From Fuerstiella marisgermanici (GTDB taxonomy: Bacteria > Planctomycetota > Planctomycetia > Planctomycetales > Planctomycetaceae), in assembly GCF_001983935.1 (NCBI RefSeq), contig NZ_CP017641.1, positions 3,286,001-3,350,000 on the forward strand: a stretch of 64,000 nucleotides of DNA. Reading direction: 5' to 3'. This document shows, piece after piece, positions 17,644 through 28,400 of the stretch. The translations under genes were made by a program, and so were the position numbers. The notes beneath the pieces were generated by a model that worked only from the letters and a program-made list of their open reading frames with translations, ran no database searches and was not told the origin of the DNA. Each line of letters begins with the position of its first letter. The first letter of the stretch is position 1.

Positions 17644-18569
17644 TGACATCGCCGCCCAACATTCCCGCGACACCGTCGCTGGATCAGGTGCAACGATGGA
17701 TGCAGGCCGTCATTTTTGACCCGGACGGTATTGAATCGGGATTGGCGTCCGAAGCCGCACGCGATCAGATTTCCGTTGGTCTGTTGGACATCGAAGAAGT
17801 CATCGACGCCTCTCAAACCATGACGAGCGTCGAGCGGCTGCAGGTGTATTCGAACGCCTACTATGCGCGACTGCTGGAGTGTATGCGCGACGAGTTTCCT
17901 GCTTTGGCACACGCGTTGGGCGACGAAACATTCGAAGCATTCGCCTTTGGGTACCTGCAAAGCTACCCGTCTTCCAGCTATACGCTGTGTGATCTCGGTG
18001 CGAACTTTCCCCGCTTCTTTGCGGAAACGCGACCAGCTGACGAAGACGATCCTGAACTTTTCGGTGACTCGGAAAGAACGGCGGCGTCATGGCCAGACTT
18101 TCTGATTGATATCGCGACCGTCGAACGACTCTACAGCGAAGTCTTTAGTGGGCCGGGCGTAGAAGGTCAGAGTATTCTGCCCCCTGAAGATGTGTCGACG
18201 CTTTCTCCAACAGATTTCGCAGCGGCGCGGCTGGATCCGGTGCCGTGTCTTCGGCTGCTGAAGCTCCGCTATCCGGTTCACGAATACATCAGCGCCGTGC
18301 GGCATGAGACCACGCCGACTTTGCCAGAGCCTGCTGCAACCAATCTTGTGGTGACGCGACGCCAGTACGTTGTGCGTCGCTGTACGGCAGACCCTGTGGA
18401 GTTTGAGCTTCTACAAAGCCTGCAATCCGGCCAGGCAATCGGAGCAGCCATTGAATCGGTTGCCTCGCGATCGGATGAAGCCTACGCGATCCTCGAATCC
18501 GAACTGCAGAATTGGTTTCGCCAATGGGCCGTTGCAGGATTCTTTCAACGCATCGAATTGCCAGAGTAG
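17640..18569 (+). CDS. bufC: DUF2063 bufferin maturation partner
   Basis: 309 residues; ATG 17640 overlaps the MNIO stop by four bases. The N-terminal domain (about 60-125) has the DUF2063 pattern [18 protein letters not shown], then [22 protein letters not shown] and [20 protein letters not shown] second domain follows with a winged-helix-like C-terminus. DUF2063 proteins bind MNIO enzymes and present the precursor leader, so this is the substrate-recognition subunit. Confidence 0.92.
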   Translation: MMTSPPNIPATPSLDQVQRWMQAVIFDPDGIESGLASEAARDQISVGLLDIEEVIDASQTMTSVERLQVYSNAYYARLLECMRDEFPALAHALGDETFEAFAFGYLQSYPSSSYTLCDLGANFPRFFAETRPADEDDPELFGDSERTAASWPDFLIDIATVERLYSEVFSGPGVEGQSILPPEDVSTLSPTDFAAARLDPVPCLRLLKLRYPVHEYISAVRHETTPTLPEPAATNLVVTRRQYVVRRCTADPVEFELLQSLQSGQAIGAAIESVASRSDEAYAILESELQNWFRQWAVAGFFQRIELPE

Positions 18570-19091
18570 CCGCGAATCCGGGTTCGCTAGCGTCTGCCAT
18601 TCGGTTGATTTCGCGTAACGCGATCGCAGTTCAAAGCGTTGTTTCCCGAGCTTCCTCTTCGAGGATTCCTCAGCAGCGAATACGCTCGACACGGCTAATC
18701 TCGCAAAATCCCAGGAAGGCCGGTAAGGCGCGGCACGGACTGGCGTCTGTGATATGAGGACCCTTCGCAAGTCGAAGGTCTCTCGCCCAACACAATTCTG
18801 CACCGGGCAATCTTACTGCGTTTGTCGCTGAGGTGACGGTGCTGGCGCTAGTCGAACCGCCGATGACGTTCGCTCAATCGGTAACCAGATGGGTTGCGTT
18901 CAGTATCACGGCGACGGCGCGGTCGGCGCTGATATCGCTTTTCTGAACAACGCCCTTCCGCCAACTGTGGTGCTGAACTTTACCTCCTTCGATGTGAATC
19001 GGCGGGAGACATTGGGAGGCTAGCTCGCACACGATTCACTTCTCACTGATGCTCGGCTGGGATGAGCGGAGCGAAACACAAAGGAATGACC
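18570..19091. other. Intergenic region with a possible gene remnant
   Basis: A start-less open frame ends at TAG 19021-19023 and reads SIGNQMGCVQYHGD, then ADIAFLNNALPPTVVL. It looks protein-like but has no start, ribosome site or recognised family, so it may be the tail of a lost gene. Nothing else seen. Confidence 0.4.
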
Positions 19092-19946
19092 ATGCTACAT
19101 TTTAATTCGATTTTCGGCCTGCTAATTGCTGTGTCTCTCATGGCTGTATGTGCCGACTCTGCAAATGCCGGGCCGCCGGTTTACGTCGGGCAGCGTGCGG
19201 CTGGACGCATTCCCTTTGAACAAATTAACCATGCACCATGGGATGCATTGCTGGAGAAATATGTCGATCGAGATGGCTATATGAACTATCACGTTCTGCA
19301 TGCTTCCGCCGCTGACCGCCGAACTCTGGACGGATACCTGACGACTTTGTCGCAGGCCAACCTGCAGGCCAAAACTTCCAAAGACGCCACATTGGCGTTC
19401 TGGATTAACGCATACAATGCGGTTACCGTCCACGGAATTTTGCGAGAATACCCGACGACCAGTATTCGAAATCACACGGCGAAATTAGTTGGCTACAACA
19501 TCTGGAAGGATCTGCAACTGTTGGTGGGAGGTCGGCCGTACTCACTGGAGGCTATCGAACATCAGGTCCTGAGAAAGATGGGTGAACCGCGAATTCACTT
19601 TGCGATCGTGTGTGCGTCGATCGGGTGCCCGCGTTTGTTGAATCAGGCCTATACCGCGGCCGATGTTCAGCGACAGCTCGAAACGAACGCACGCGACTTT
19701 TTCAGCCGACCTCAGAACTTTCAGTTCGACATGCGCACCGGGCAATTTCAGTTGTCTGAAATCCTAAACTGGTTCGGTGAAGACTTCGGCCCTGACCAGC
19801 CGGCTCAATTACGAACGATCGCGAAATGGCTTCCCAACCAGGCGGCCCAGGCTGCCGCTCAACGTGGTGCTGGCCGCGTTTCGTTTATCCCATACAACTG
19901 GGACCTCAACGATCAAAGATCGCGCCGCGGTGTCGCGCGGGAATAA
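19092..19946 (+). CDS. DUF547 exported protein
   Basis: 284 residues from ATG 19092, chosen because AAAGGA lies six bases upstream and it gives a clean signal peptide ending near SANAG; in-frame ATGs at 19062 and 19086 are alternatives. The DUF547 landmarks are present: ATLAFWINAYNAVTVHGIL, YSLEAIEHQVLRKMGEPRIH and FAIVCASIGCPRLLNQAYTA. The family's cysteine and histidine suggest a thiol-hydrolase-like active site, but no function has been proved. It appears to be a single-gene unit. Confidence 0.9.
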   Translation: MLHFNSIFGLLIAVSLMAVCADSANAGPPVYVGQRAAGRIPFEQINHAPWDALLEKYVDRDGYMNYHVLHASAADRRTLDGYLTTLSQANLQAKTSKDATLAFWINAYNAVTVHGILREYPTTSIRNHTAKLVGYNIWKDLQLLVGGRPYSLEAIEHQVLRKMGEPRIHFAIVCASIGCPRLLNQAYTAADVQRQLETNARDFFSRPQNFQFDMRTGQFQLSEILNWFGEDFGPDQPAQLRTIAKWLPNQAAQAAAQRGAGRVSFIPYNWDLNDQRSRRGVARE

Positions 19947-20013
19947 TGCCTCAACGATGTTGGACATGGAATGTTTCACTCGACGGTGACCCGCACTTCG
20001 GGCTACTCGACTA

Positions 20014-21546
20014 TCACTTCACCGCTTGCTTCGGCTTCTTGGTGTACGGGATCACGGGGCGTTTAAGTGAACTGGTTGGTTCTCGAAAGACCCAGGGCTC
20101 CCACATCTTTCTCACTCGCTGCCATTCTTCGAGCGTCCGCGTTGGGTACCAGCCGGGGTTGCCGTATTTTTGAGTATCAAACTTGTCAGCGTTGTTCTGA
20201 ACCCATTGGCCGACGGTCGGTGAAGGATTGGTTTTCGGGTAAATGCTGCCGCCGCGGAAATCATCGGAAACGCCCTGGTCGTGGATGACGTTTGTTCGCC
20301 ACTTGTTTAGCTCGGCCAGCATTTCCTTTTTCACATCGGCGTACTTCGGATCGTTGGCCACATTGTGGATTTCGTGAGGGTCGCTGCGGAGATCGAACAG
20401 CTCGATCTCTGGTTTACTGGTTGCCATAAACGCGGCCTGTTCTGGTGTTAGTTTGCCCTGCAGATTCAGAACATTCATTTCGGCCAGCGGCGGGTACGCG
20501 CTCTCTTTGTAGAAGCTAAACTGGCAGTACGCACGCTCAGGCATGAGGTTTAAGATTAACTTGTGGTCTTTCGATCGGATCGATCTCATCGCGTCGTGCG
20601 TTGTGTCCATCTTGTCGCGAGCGGCGAAGGTGTATCTCCGTTGCTTGACCTCATCGCTGAATAGACTTTTGCCATGCAGCGGAACGGGTGGTGTGATGCC
20701 TGCGGCTTCCAGGATGGTTGCACAGATGTCAATCGACATCACAAGGGCATCATTCACCTGCCCCGCTTTGACTTTTCCTGGCCATCGCAGAATCATTGGG
20801 ATCCGAGTGCCTTCGTCGTACAAAAATTGCTTGCCGCGAATATGGCATCGGCCATGGTCGCCAATAAAGAATACCATGGTGTTGTCAGCTAGGCCTTCGT
20901 CCTTCAGTCGTTTCAGCAGCTCACCGACTTCGCGATCGACGAGCTGCATTTGCTCAAGGCCGTTGGCCCAGTCACGGCGAATAAACGGTGTGTCGGGGTA
21001 GTACGGCGGCAACTCCACATCAGAGATGTCGATCGGCCGCTTTGGATCGCGATTCCAGGCTCGATGCGTTCCGCCGAAGGTGATGCGTGCGAAGAACGGC
21101 TGATCCGGATCTCGATCCTTCCAATCGTTGCCCATGAACAGCTGATTCCTTTTATCGGGCAGGAAGTTGCAGTCCGTTTTCCAACTCATCAAACACGTGT
21201 AGTACCCGGCATCGGCAAACAGATGGGGTATCGGGCGAATCCCAAAGGGCAGCGGCTTCTTGTCGCTCGTGCGATGTTGATGTGCGCCGATGTAGTTTTG
21301 ATGGAATCCCGTCATCATTGCCGAACGTGAAGTCGAGCACACGGGCGACGTTGTGAAGGCTCGTTCGTAGCGGATTCCTTCCGCCGCCAGCTGGTCGACG
21401 TGCGGCGTATGAATTCCCTTCGTGCCGTAGCAAGACAGGTCTGGTGACCAGTCTTCGATGGTGATCCACAGAATGTTGGGACGTTCAGCAGCGGAAAGCT
21501 GGCCGATCAAAGTCAGCGCGAAGAAGATTGCTGCGAATTGTTTCAT
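20014..21546 (-). CDS. Type I sulfatase, exported
   Basis: 510 residues from ATG 21546 (AGGAAA upstream), which gives the signal peptide KQFAAIFFALTLIGQLSAA. The formylglycine motif is at Cys70: SPVCSTSRSAMMTG. Metal-ligand motifs are ITIEDWSPDLSCYG near the N-terminus and FIGDHGRCHIRGKQFLYDEG. The third motif position is Thr rather than the Pro or Ala of the textbook CxPxR/CxAxR, a variant I associate with planctomycete heparan-N-sulfatase-like members. It probably desulfates a polysaccharide or glycosaminoglycan in the periplasm. No sulfatase-maturing enzyme is in the window. Confidence 0.92.
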   Translation of the reverse strand: MKQFAAIFFALTLIGQLSAAERPNILWITIEDWSPDLSCYGTKGIHTPHVDQLAAEGIRYERAFTTSPVCSTSRSAMMTGFHQNYIGAHQHRTSDKKPLPFGIRPIPHLFADAGYYTCLMSWKTDCNFLPDKRNQLFMGNDWKDRDPDQPFFARITFGGTHRAWNRDPKRPIDISDVELPPYYPDTPFIRRDWANGLEQMQLVDREVGELLKRLKDEGLADNTMVFFIGDHGRCHIRGKQFLYDEGTRIPMILRWPGKVKAGQVNDALVMSIDICATILEAAGITPPVPLHGKSLFSDEVKQRRYTFAARDKMDTTHDAMRSIRSKDHKLILNLMPERAYCQFSFYKESAYPPLAEMNVLNLQGKLTPEQAAFMATSKPEIELFDLRSDPHEIHNVANDPKYADVKKEMLAELNKWRTNVIHDQGVSDDFRGGSIYPKTNPSPTVGQWVQNNADKFDTQKYGNPGWYPTRTLEEWQRVRKMWEPWVFREPTSSLKRPVIPYTKKPKQAVK

Positions 21547-22301
21547 AACGGTTTCCTTATGTTGAATGTGGCCGCCGCAGTATACCAAGCAGGGAGTCAT
21601 GCGTTAAACATAAGGGTTGCGTCATCCGGTAACGCTGATACTGAATGCTGTTGAGCCATCGGGCGTCGCCCCAAACTGGTCAGTGGTATCGGGTCTGGAA
21701 TCTTGGATCCGGAATCGCAGAGGGCAAGTGGGAAGACTTGTTGCCGGGCGGCATGATTGATCCTGTTTCACGAACGCGAGGGGCCTTCATTTCTGAAACC
21801 AAATACAGGGGGCTTCGGCCGGAAGATTTTCGCCTTCATATTCGGACACGGCGGAAACCCCGGGTTTCCTTCGCTGGGCTTAGTCCACCCCCGGCCACAT
21901 TCTGCGGGGCAGTCATTTAGCATCTCGGGGAATATGAGCCTCCGAACGACGCGTGGGCCAGGCGGTGCGAATGATTTGGCCGATCGAAATCGATCGAGAG
22001 GCCTGTGCCGTTATTCGCGACTTCGACCTGACCGACGGCGGGAAGCGTGTGACATCGTTCCCCAGAAACGCACCCGGACTGTTCATGTGGCCCGGATTCA
22101 TCGCGGGGCTTGTGACGTTAGTGACAAACGGCGTGGTTATTTTTCTGACGGTGGAATCGCTGCTTGACACGAGTCGTCGCGATAGGTCAGCCAGATCCTG
22201 GACGCCGGCCGCACAACGTTGCACATTCACAGTCATTGCACTTTAATTCCGGCATTCGATCGCGTTGTCAGTTCCATCTTCCCACATAGTGCGACATCAA
22301 T
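21547..22301. other. Long intergenic region
   Basis: No recognised gene. It holds one copy of a dispersed repeat at 21858-21899. A 97-codon frame at 21953-22246 and its antisense frame have no ribosome site or family resemblance and are not called. Confidence 0.5.
21858..21899 (-). repeat. Short dispersed repeat, copy 1
   Basis: Begins CCCCGGGTTTCCTTCGCT and ends AGTCCACCCCCGGCCACA. The reverse complement of 38997-39037 matches it closely with a few substitutions and a short indel. Non-coding. Confidence 0.7.
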
Positions 22302-23738
22302 ATGAGTCACCACAGTCCCGGCTACAGTCTTACCGTGCGTCTTAGCTACCCGGACAGGCCCGGTTTTCTAGGGCGCATCACTTCCACAATCGGTGAAGCG
22401 AACGGACTGATTGGTGCCGTTGACGTCGTGGACACTCGTGACAACTGCATCGTGCGCGATGTGACCATTAGCGCCACCAATGTTGAACACGGCGAAGACG
22501 TTGTTGCGGCACTGCGAAGTCTTCCGGATGTCGAGATCCTGCACGTGTCGGATCGCGTCTTCTTGATGCATCTTGGCGGCAAGCTGGAAGTCAAATCCCG
22601 CGTGCCGCTGAAGAACCGTGACGACTTGTCGATGGCTTACACGCCGGGTGTGGCTCGAGTATGCACCGCCATTCACGAAGATCCGGAATCCTCGTTTTCG
22701 TTGACAATCCGCCGCAACACCGTTGCCGTCGTCAGTGATGGTTCTGCCGTGCTGGGCCTGGGCAATATCGGGCCTCGAGCCGCCATGCCGGTGATGGAAG
22801 GCAAGGCTGTTTTGTTTAAGGAATTCGGTGGGGTCGACGCGTTTCCGATCTGCCTTGAAACTCAGGACACCGAAGAAATCATCGCCATCGTAAAAGCACT
22901 CGCCCCAACGTTTGGTGGCGTCAATCTGGAAGACATCTCTGCCCCCCGTTGCGTGGAAATCGAGCAGCGTCTGGTGTCGGAGCTTGAAATCCCCGTCTTT
23001 CACGATGATCAACACGGCACCGCTATTGTGGTGCTCGCAGCGCTGACGAATTCGCTGAAAGTTGTCGGCAAGACGATGGAATCTGTGCGAATTGTCATCA
23101 ATGGAGCGGGGGCCGCCGGAGCCGCGATTGCTCGATTGTTGCTGGCGGCCGGTGCAAACCACATCGTGGTGTGTGACCGTTCCGGAGCCATTCATCGCCA
23201 GCGCGGTGAACTCACAGACCTCAAACAATGGATCGCCGAAAACACCAATCATGATTCCGCTGCGGGCACTTTGTCAGACGTCCTACCCGAAGCGGACGTT
23301 TTCGTGGGTGTTTCTGCCAAAGATGCTCTGAAAGTCGACGACGTAAAAAGCATGGCCGACGATGCCATCGTCTTTGCGCTGGCCAATCCCGACCCTGAGA
23401 TCACGCCGGAGGACGCCGAGCCGCATGTGCGAGTCATGGCGACCGGACGGTCGGATTATCCTAATCAGATTAACAACGTTCTGTGTTTTCCCGGGCTCTT
23501 TCGTGGCGTCCTTGACGTGCGAGCTCGTAATATCAACGAGCCAATGAAGATGGCAGCAGCGCACGCGATCGCTTCGATCATCACGGAAAATGAACTGCAT
23601 GCGGAATACGTTGTCCCCAGTATTTTCGACCGTCGAGTCACCGCCGCCGTGGCCGAAGCGGTCGCTCGTACAGCCATCGAAACTGGTGAATCCCGACGAG
23701 AGCAGGTGCCGGGACTCAGTGCTGAATCCGAGTCATGA
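22302..23738 (+). CDS. ACT-domain NAD(P)-dependent malic enzyme
   Basis: 478 residues. An N-terminal ACT domain (about 8-85) is followed by the malic enzyme core: [11 protein letters not shown] with the catalytic Tyr, [17 protein letters not shown] with the catalytic Lys, [13 protein letters not shown] as metal ligands, and [20 protein letters not shown] as the NAD(P) motif. It converts malate to pyruvate and CO2 in the cytoplasm. The ACT domain suggests control by an amino acid or similar small ligand. It appears monocistronic. Confidence 0.94.
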   Translation: MSHHSPGYSLTVRLSYPDRPGFLGRITSTIGEANGLIGAVDVVDTRDNCIVRDVTISATNVEHGEDVVAALRSLPDVEILHVSDRVFLMHLGGKLEVKSRVPLKNRDDLSMAYTPGVARVCTAIHEDPESSFSLTIRRNTVAVVSDGSAVLGLGNIGPRAAMPVMEGKAVLFKEFGGVDAFPICLETQDTEEIIAIVKALAPTFGGVNLEDISAPRCVEIEQRLVSELEIPVFHDDQHGTAIVVLAALTNSLKVVGKTMESVRIVINGAGAAGAAIARLLLAAGANHIVVCDRSGAIHRQRGELTDLKQWIAENTNHDSAAGTLSDVLPEADVFVGVSAKDALKVDDVKSMADDAIVFALANPDPEITPEDAEPHVRVMATGRSDYPNQINNVLCFPGLFRGVLDVRARNINEPMKMAAAHAIASIITENELHAEYVVPSIFDRRVTAAVAEAVARTAIETGESRREQVPGLSAESES

Positions 23739-23806
23739 CGCTCTGAAACTTACCACCGACCAGTGCAACTGCGAATTTTTGCCAACGCTTTAAATGACTA
23801 CTATCA

Positions 23807-24157
23807 ATGAGTGAACTCCCCAACTGTCCAGAGTGCAATTCCGAATACACCTACCAGGACGGCCCACTACTGGTCTGCCCCAATTGCGCCCACGAATGGT
23901 CTGCGTCTGATGATCCGTCGTCGGGGCCGGGCGATTCCGACGAAAAGGTGGTCCGTGACGCCAACGGCAATGTTCTGCAAAATGGCGACACGGTGATTGT
24001 TATCAAAGACCTGAAGGTCAAAGGTTCGTCTACCGTGGTCAAAGGCGGCACCAAGGTGAAGAAGATTCGGCTTGTCGATGGCGATCACGATATTGATTGC
24101 AAAATCACCGGCATCGGCTCAATGGGACTGAAGTCGGAGTTCGTCAAGAAAGCTTGA
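23807..24157 (+). CDS. phnA: PhnA/YjdM-family zinc-ribbon protein
   Basis: 116 residues. The N-terminal zinc ribbon has [21 protein letters not shown] split as two CxxC pairs. The C-terminal beta-barrel domain has [20 protein letters not shown], then [20 protein letters not shown]. This is the full-length PhnA domain protein of E. coli YjdM type. Despite the alkylphosphonate name its function is unsettled. It stands alone after the malic enzyme. Confidence 0.93.
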   Translation: MSELPNCPECNSEYTYQDGPLLVCPNCAHEWSASDDPSSGPGDSDEKVVRDANGNVLQNGDTVIVIKDLKVKGSSTVVKGGTKVKKIRLVDGDHDIDCKITGIGSMGLKSEFVKKA

Positions 24158-24640
24158 GCGAACTCGATTAGTTCCGCGATCACGTTCTCCATACCTCAGC
24201 CATTCCTGGCACTGAAGCGCGTCCGCTCACGACTAGGCCGGATGCTGCCAAAGCTTGAGCGAACGCACGCGACAGATCCTCCAGCTTGCATCGCTCGATA
24301 GCAGCGTGCGATTGTGCGCGCTGGCCTGCACACCTCGCGTGCTGGCACTGAGCGTTCATCGCTTGTCTTGTATTGCGATGTGAAACGAGCAACTTCAGGC
24401 AAGTGCAGGAACCTGCATGGTGGTGCAAGTTATTGCACTGTGCAGACACGTGCAGCGGCCGAGTCGCTGCTCTCAGCTTCGGGACGGTGTAATACGTCAC
24501 GTGTTTTATCGTGAGATAGTACGCGCCTCCATTTTGGTTCAGCGACTTTCCAGCGTGGCATGCATGTTGCAACAGCGCCATCTGCACGCACTTGCGATCG
24601 CACAAGTGATTCCCGGAGAACAAACCATCGGAGATCTGAA
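24158..24640. other. Intergenic region rich in TGCA-type inverted repeats
   Basis: No gene seen. The first 100 bases end with a second copy of the 15-base sequence AAAGCTTGAGCGAAC (24149-24163 and 24250-24264), which spans the phnA stop. Further on are the inverted repeats listed at 24404-24438. Confidence 0.55.
24404..24438. promoter_or_regulatory. Two adjacent inverted repeats, candidate operators
   Basis: TGCAGG-AA-CCTGCA (24404-24417) and GTGCAA-N4-TTGCAC (24423-24438) are both perfect. They sit about 205-240 bases upstream of the small membrane-protein gene, and more GTGCAG motifs follow. This is a plausible regulator-binding region; the regulator is unknown. Confidence 0.45.
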
Positions 24641-25009
24641 TTGAGTTCCTCGTCATTGCATCCCACCGCCATCGAACCCGCCGGCCATCAAGTCACGCAG
24701 CCGACTGAAACTGAACACCAGCCAGACACTCCTTCCCCTGATGCTTTGTTCACGTCCCTTGAGATTGAACAATTTGCCGCAGACGACGCAGCGGCCGGTC
24801 AGATTCTTGGACGCATCCTGAGCGGTGGGTTCGTGTTTACGATCGTTGCAACAGGTGCCGCCGGATTTTGGACAATGTGGCATCACGGAGGCGAAAGTAT
24901 TGAGAAGTTCGTGGTGGTTCCTTCGATCATTGTCGTTTGTCTCTGCATCGCTTTCGGTTGGGGGAAGGCAATGACCGACTATGGCGCTGAGCACGATGAC
25001 CTTGAATGA
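24641..25009 (+). CDS. Small two-helix membrane protein upstream of the DAB operon
   Basis: 122 residues from TTG 24641, chosen because GGAG lies seven bases upstream; the frame is open to an ATG at 24560. A polar N-terminal third is followed by two hydrophobic segments, one with GGFVFTIVATGAAGFWTMW and one with VVVPSIIVVCLCIAFGWG. I do not recognise a family. It is separated from dabA by 435 bases containing a terminator-like hairpin, so co-transcription is uncertain. Confidence 0.7.
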   Translation: MSSSSLHPTAIEPAGHQVTQPTETEHQPDTPSPDALFTSLEIEQFAADDAAAGQILGRILSGGFVFTIVATGAAGFWTMWHHGGESIEKFVVVPSIIVVCLCIAFGWGKAMTDYGAEHDDLE

Positions 25010-25444
25010 TGCTTGATCGCCTGGCAGTTTTGTCGCATCGGGTCTGACGCGTTGTGGAAACACCAGGCAGTTCCTCACGCAAAAGCATCAAAAAAGGCGC
25101 TGGCGAAACCTGCAGTTAGCTGCACGCGAGGTGCAGGTTTTTGCAGACCTCAATCGGCAAAGATTCGCTGCCGGTAAAGCACGGGCGTTCTGCGTTTTAC
25201 GGGAATTGGTTGGCAGAATGCATGGAGATGCAGCGGAGACGATGATTCATAGGGCGTTCCGCGCGTCTTCGATGGACCAGAACGGCGGAATTTTTCCAAA
25301 ACTGAACACTGGCACACCGCTTGCTGCCAGTGGATCGACCCGCTTCCTGTCGTCCGTGGCCATGAAGCGAGCCATTCAGCTCACTTCAACAAAGGCAGAA
25401 CCAACTCGGCATTCTGCCAGAGTCTTCACAAAGAGAATCACAAC
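25010..25444. other. Leader region of the DAB operon
   Basis: No gene seen. It holds the hairpin at 25106-25140; the promoter for dabA is expected in the remaining 300 bases but no clear consensus was found. Confidence 0.5.
25106..25140 (+). terminator. Terminator-like hairpin with T tail
   Basis: AAACCTGCA (25106-25114) pairs with TGCAGGTTT (25132-25140) over nine bases with a 17-base loop; two more T follow. The stem uses the same TGCAGG/CCTGCA words as the operators at 24404-24417. It could end the small membrane-protein transcript or attenuate into dabA. Confidence 0.55.
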
Positions 25445-28400
25445 GTGTCAGCGGTTGATATCGAAGCCACCTCAGATCGAAGCCCCGAATCCGTCCATGC
25501 TCAGGAACACTCAATTCGGCACCTTATCGAGCACGCAGCGCACTTCCTGCCGGCTCAGGGGCCGATCGAAGTTTTCGTTCACCACAACACTCTGCACGCT
25601 TTTGAATCGCAGCCTTTTCATGCGGCCGTCAAAGCTGGATATGATCGCTACGGAGCGGAACCGTATCTTTCGGAGCCGGAATTTCGCCGACTTTATACAG
25701 AAGGACGAATCGCCGACCACGACCTTGAAGCCGTCCTTCAGAACGATCTGGGAGAGAGCCGCAACGACGAGATCAATGGCCTGGGAACGCGTACCGAGAT
25801 TCGCTTCGCCATGCTGCGACATGCGATTCACGTGGGGCCAGACGCAGAATTGCGATGGATTGTGGCGGAGACGGACGCTCTGGAGCGTTTTCGCGAAAAG
25901 ACGACGCAGATCAATCGAAGTCGAATTATCTCTGCCGCCCGAAAGTGGTTACAGGAATGCGATGCCGAACGAAAGCCGATTGGCGACCTCGCCAGCCTGC
26001 TGACGAAATTTGGCCGCCGTTCAAACAAGTGGAAAGACGCTGAGTGGGAAACGTTTGCACTCCACCTTCTGTGGCGAATCTGTCTGAACGGTGCTGGTTC
26101 CCATCCGGAGGCCGCCAGGCAAAAGCAATTCGTCCGCCCGCGCGACTTATTGGTGCATGCAACGGGTGACGACATCGATCGAGGTGTCCATGAAGTTCTG
26201 ATTCGCTTCTGTGCCGCCTACGTCGACCAAGGGTATTCTGATTGGATACTGCCGAATCGCGATCAGGGATTCTTTGAATCGTTCCTTGCACTGTATTCCA
26301 TCCCTTCGCGAGGCACAGATCGCTGGCTACGGCGACTTCCCGAAGAATTGGCGACTTTGATCGACACCAACGTATCAGCAGAAGAGTCGATCGAGGCTTC
26401 TCTCCGTGAGCTTGGTGTTGCCGACAGTGATCGTGAAGAATTCATCACGCAATCGCTCATGGCACTTCGTGGCTGGGCAGGGATGGTGTGGCAGCTGGAA
26501 TCGGGTGTCGACTGGGTAGTGCATGCCATTCCCAAAGGTTCGCTGGTTGGGATGCTGGCCGTTCAGTTGATCCTTGAAAAACATGCCATTCGCGGCCTGG
26601 CAGAAGAAACGTTTGGAGAGTCCGGCTCAATAGAAAGCATTCTTCAGGCGGCACGCGATCGTATAGCGGAGCCCCGGCCGCTGACTGAGGAACGACGCGC
26701 GTTTCTGCTGTTTCAGGTCGCTCAGATGCTGGGCTGGACGCCGCTGGAATTGCTGCAGTTAACAGAAGCGCAGTGGCATGAACTCAGCAACGAAGTGGAG
26801 AACTTTTCGCCGATTGAACGGCGGCGCATCTTTCATGAAGCGTACGAACGCAGGTATCGCCACGCGGCGTTGGATGCCATCGCCACTCATGCAGCCCGCC
26901 GCAAGACTGTCGAGGCGCCATGGGGTTCCGGCCGACCGAGCTTCCAGATCGTGACGTGCATTGATGACCGGGAAGAATCGCTGCGTCGACATTTGGAAGA
27001 AGTTGAACCAACGTGTGAGACGTTTGCCGCCGCAGGGTTCTTTGCCGTTGCAATCTATTACCGAGGCGCGGCCGACGGTTTCTACAAACCGCTGTGCCCG
27101 GGCGTCATGATTCCGGACCACTATGTCCAGGAGGATGTGGGCTACACATTTGAAGGCATACATCGAGGCCGAGCCGAACTACGAAGAAGGCTCGGCTTGG
27201 TCAGCCGCGCATTTCACACTCGCAGTCGCACATTCGTGGGCGGTATGTTCGCCGGAATCATTGGATCATTGGCGACTGTGCCACTGGTTGCTCGCGTCCT
27301 GTTCCCGCACCTGACGTCTCGCATTCGACGACGCTTCGGTTCGTGGCTGCAACCTCCACCAGTGACGAACCTGCAACTGGAACGCTATGCAGAAGAACCC
27401 GGTCCGGCCGACGGTCACATCGGATATTCGACAGACGAAATGGCAGGAGTCGTGCTGCGGATGCTTCAGGATATGGGGCTGACTAAGTCCAGGGACTTCT
27501 CAAGACTGTTCATCGTCTGCGGGCATGGTTCTTCAAGTCTCAACAACCCTCATGAATCGGCCTACTGCTGCGGAGCATGCGCCGGAAAACGAGGTGGCCC
27601 GAACGCCCGTGCTTTTGCTCAGATGGCCAATGACTGGCGGGTGCGAGCTAAGGTCGCGACTCATGGCGTAACAATTCCGGACGATACGGTTTTTGTCGGA
27701 GCGTACCACAACACCTGTGACGATTCCGTTGTCTTCTACGATCTCGATCGCCTTCCATCGTCGCACCGAAGCGACTTTGAGTCAGCCCGCGAGTCCATCG
27801 ATGAAGCTCGCCGACGCAACGCGCACGAACGCTGCCGCCGATTCGTGTCTGCGCCGCTAACCATTTCTACAAAGGATGCACTGCGGCACGTTGAAGGTCG
27901 AGCACAGGATATTTCACAAGCGCGGCCTGAATACAACCACGCCACCAACGCGCTGTGTCTGGTCGGCCGCCGTCACTGGTGTCGAGGCTTGTTTCTCGAT
28001 CGTCGCGCGTTTTTGAATTCGTACGACCCGTCGCAGGATGACGAAGACCATTCCATTCTCGCTCGAATTCTGGCCGCCGCGATTCCGGTGTGTGCGGGGA
28101 TCAGCCTGGAATACTACTTCTCGTGTGTGGATTATTCCGAATACGGCTCAGGTTCAAAACTGCCACACAACCTTGTTTCGCTGTTGGGGGTTATGGAAGG
28201 CACGTCGAGTGACCTGCGCACCGGCCTGTATCAGCAGATGGTTGAGATTCACGAACCGCTGCGGATCATGTTCGTTATCGAATCCACGCTCGCCGCTATG
28301 TTGTCAATCATGCAGCGGAATGCTGCCATCGACCAGCTTGTGCGTGGAAGCTGGGTACATCTGGCCGTCATTGATCCAGGCACGTCGAAGATAGAAGTTT

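Noticed and set aside
21913-22246. Overlapping frames on both strands in the sulfatase-malic enzyme gap
   Set aside because: Neither has a ribosome site or recognisable domain; could not choose a coding strand.
22368-23252. 294-codon leftward frame opposite the malic enzyme gene
   Set aside because: Antisense shadow of a strongly conserved enzyme; composition (His/Arg-rich) is non-protein-like.
25131-26003. 290-codon rightward frame overlapping the dabA start
   Set aside because: Runs out of frame through conserved DabA sequence and lacks a ribosome site.
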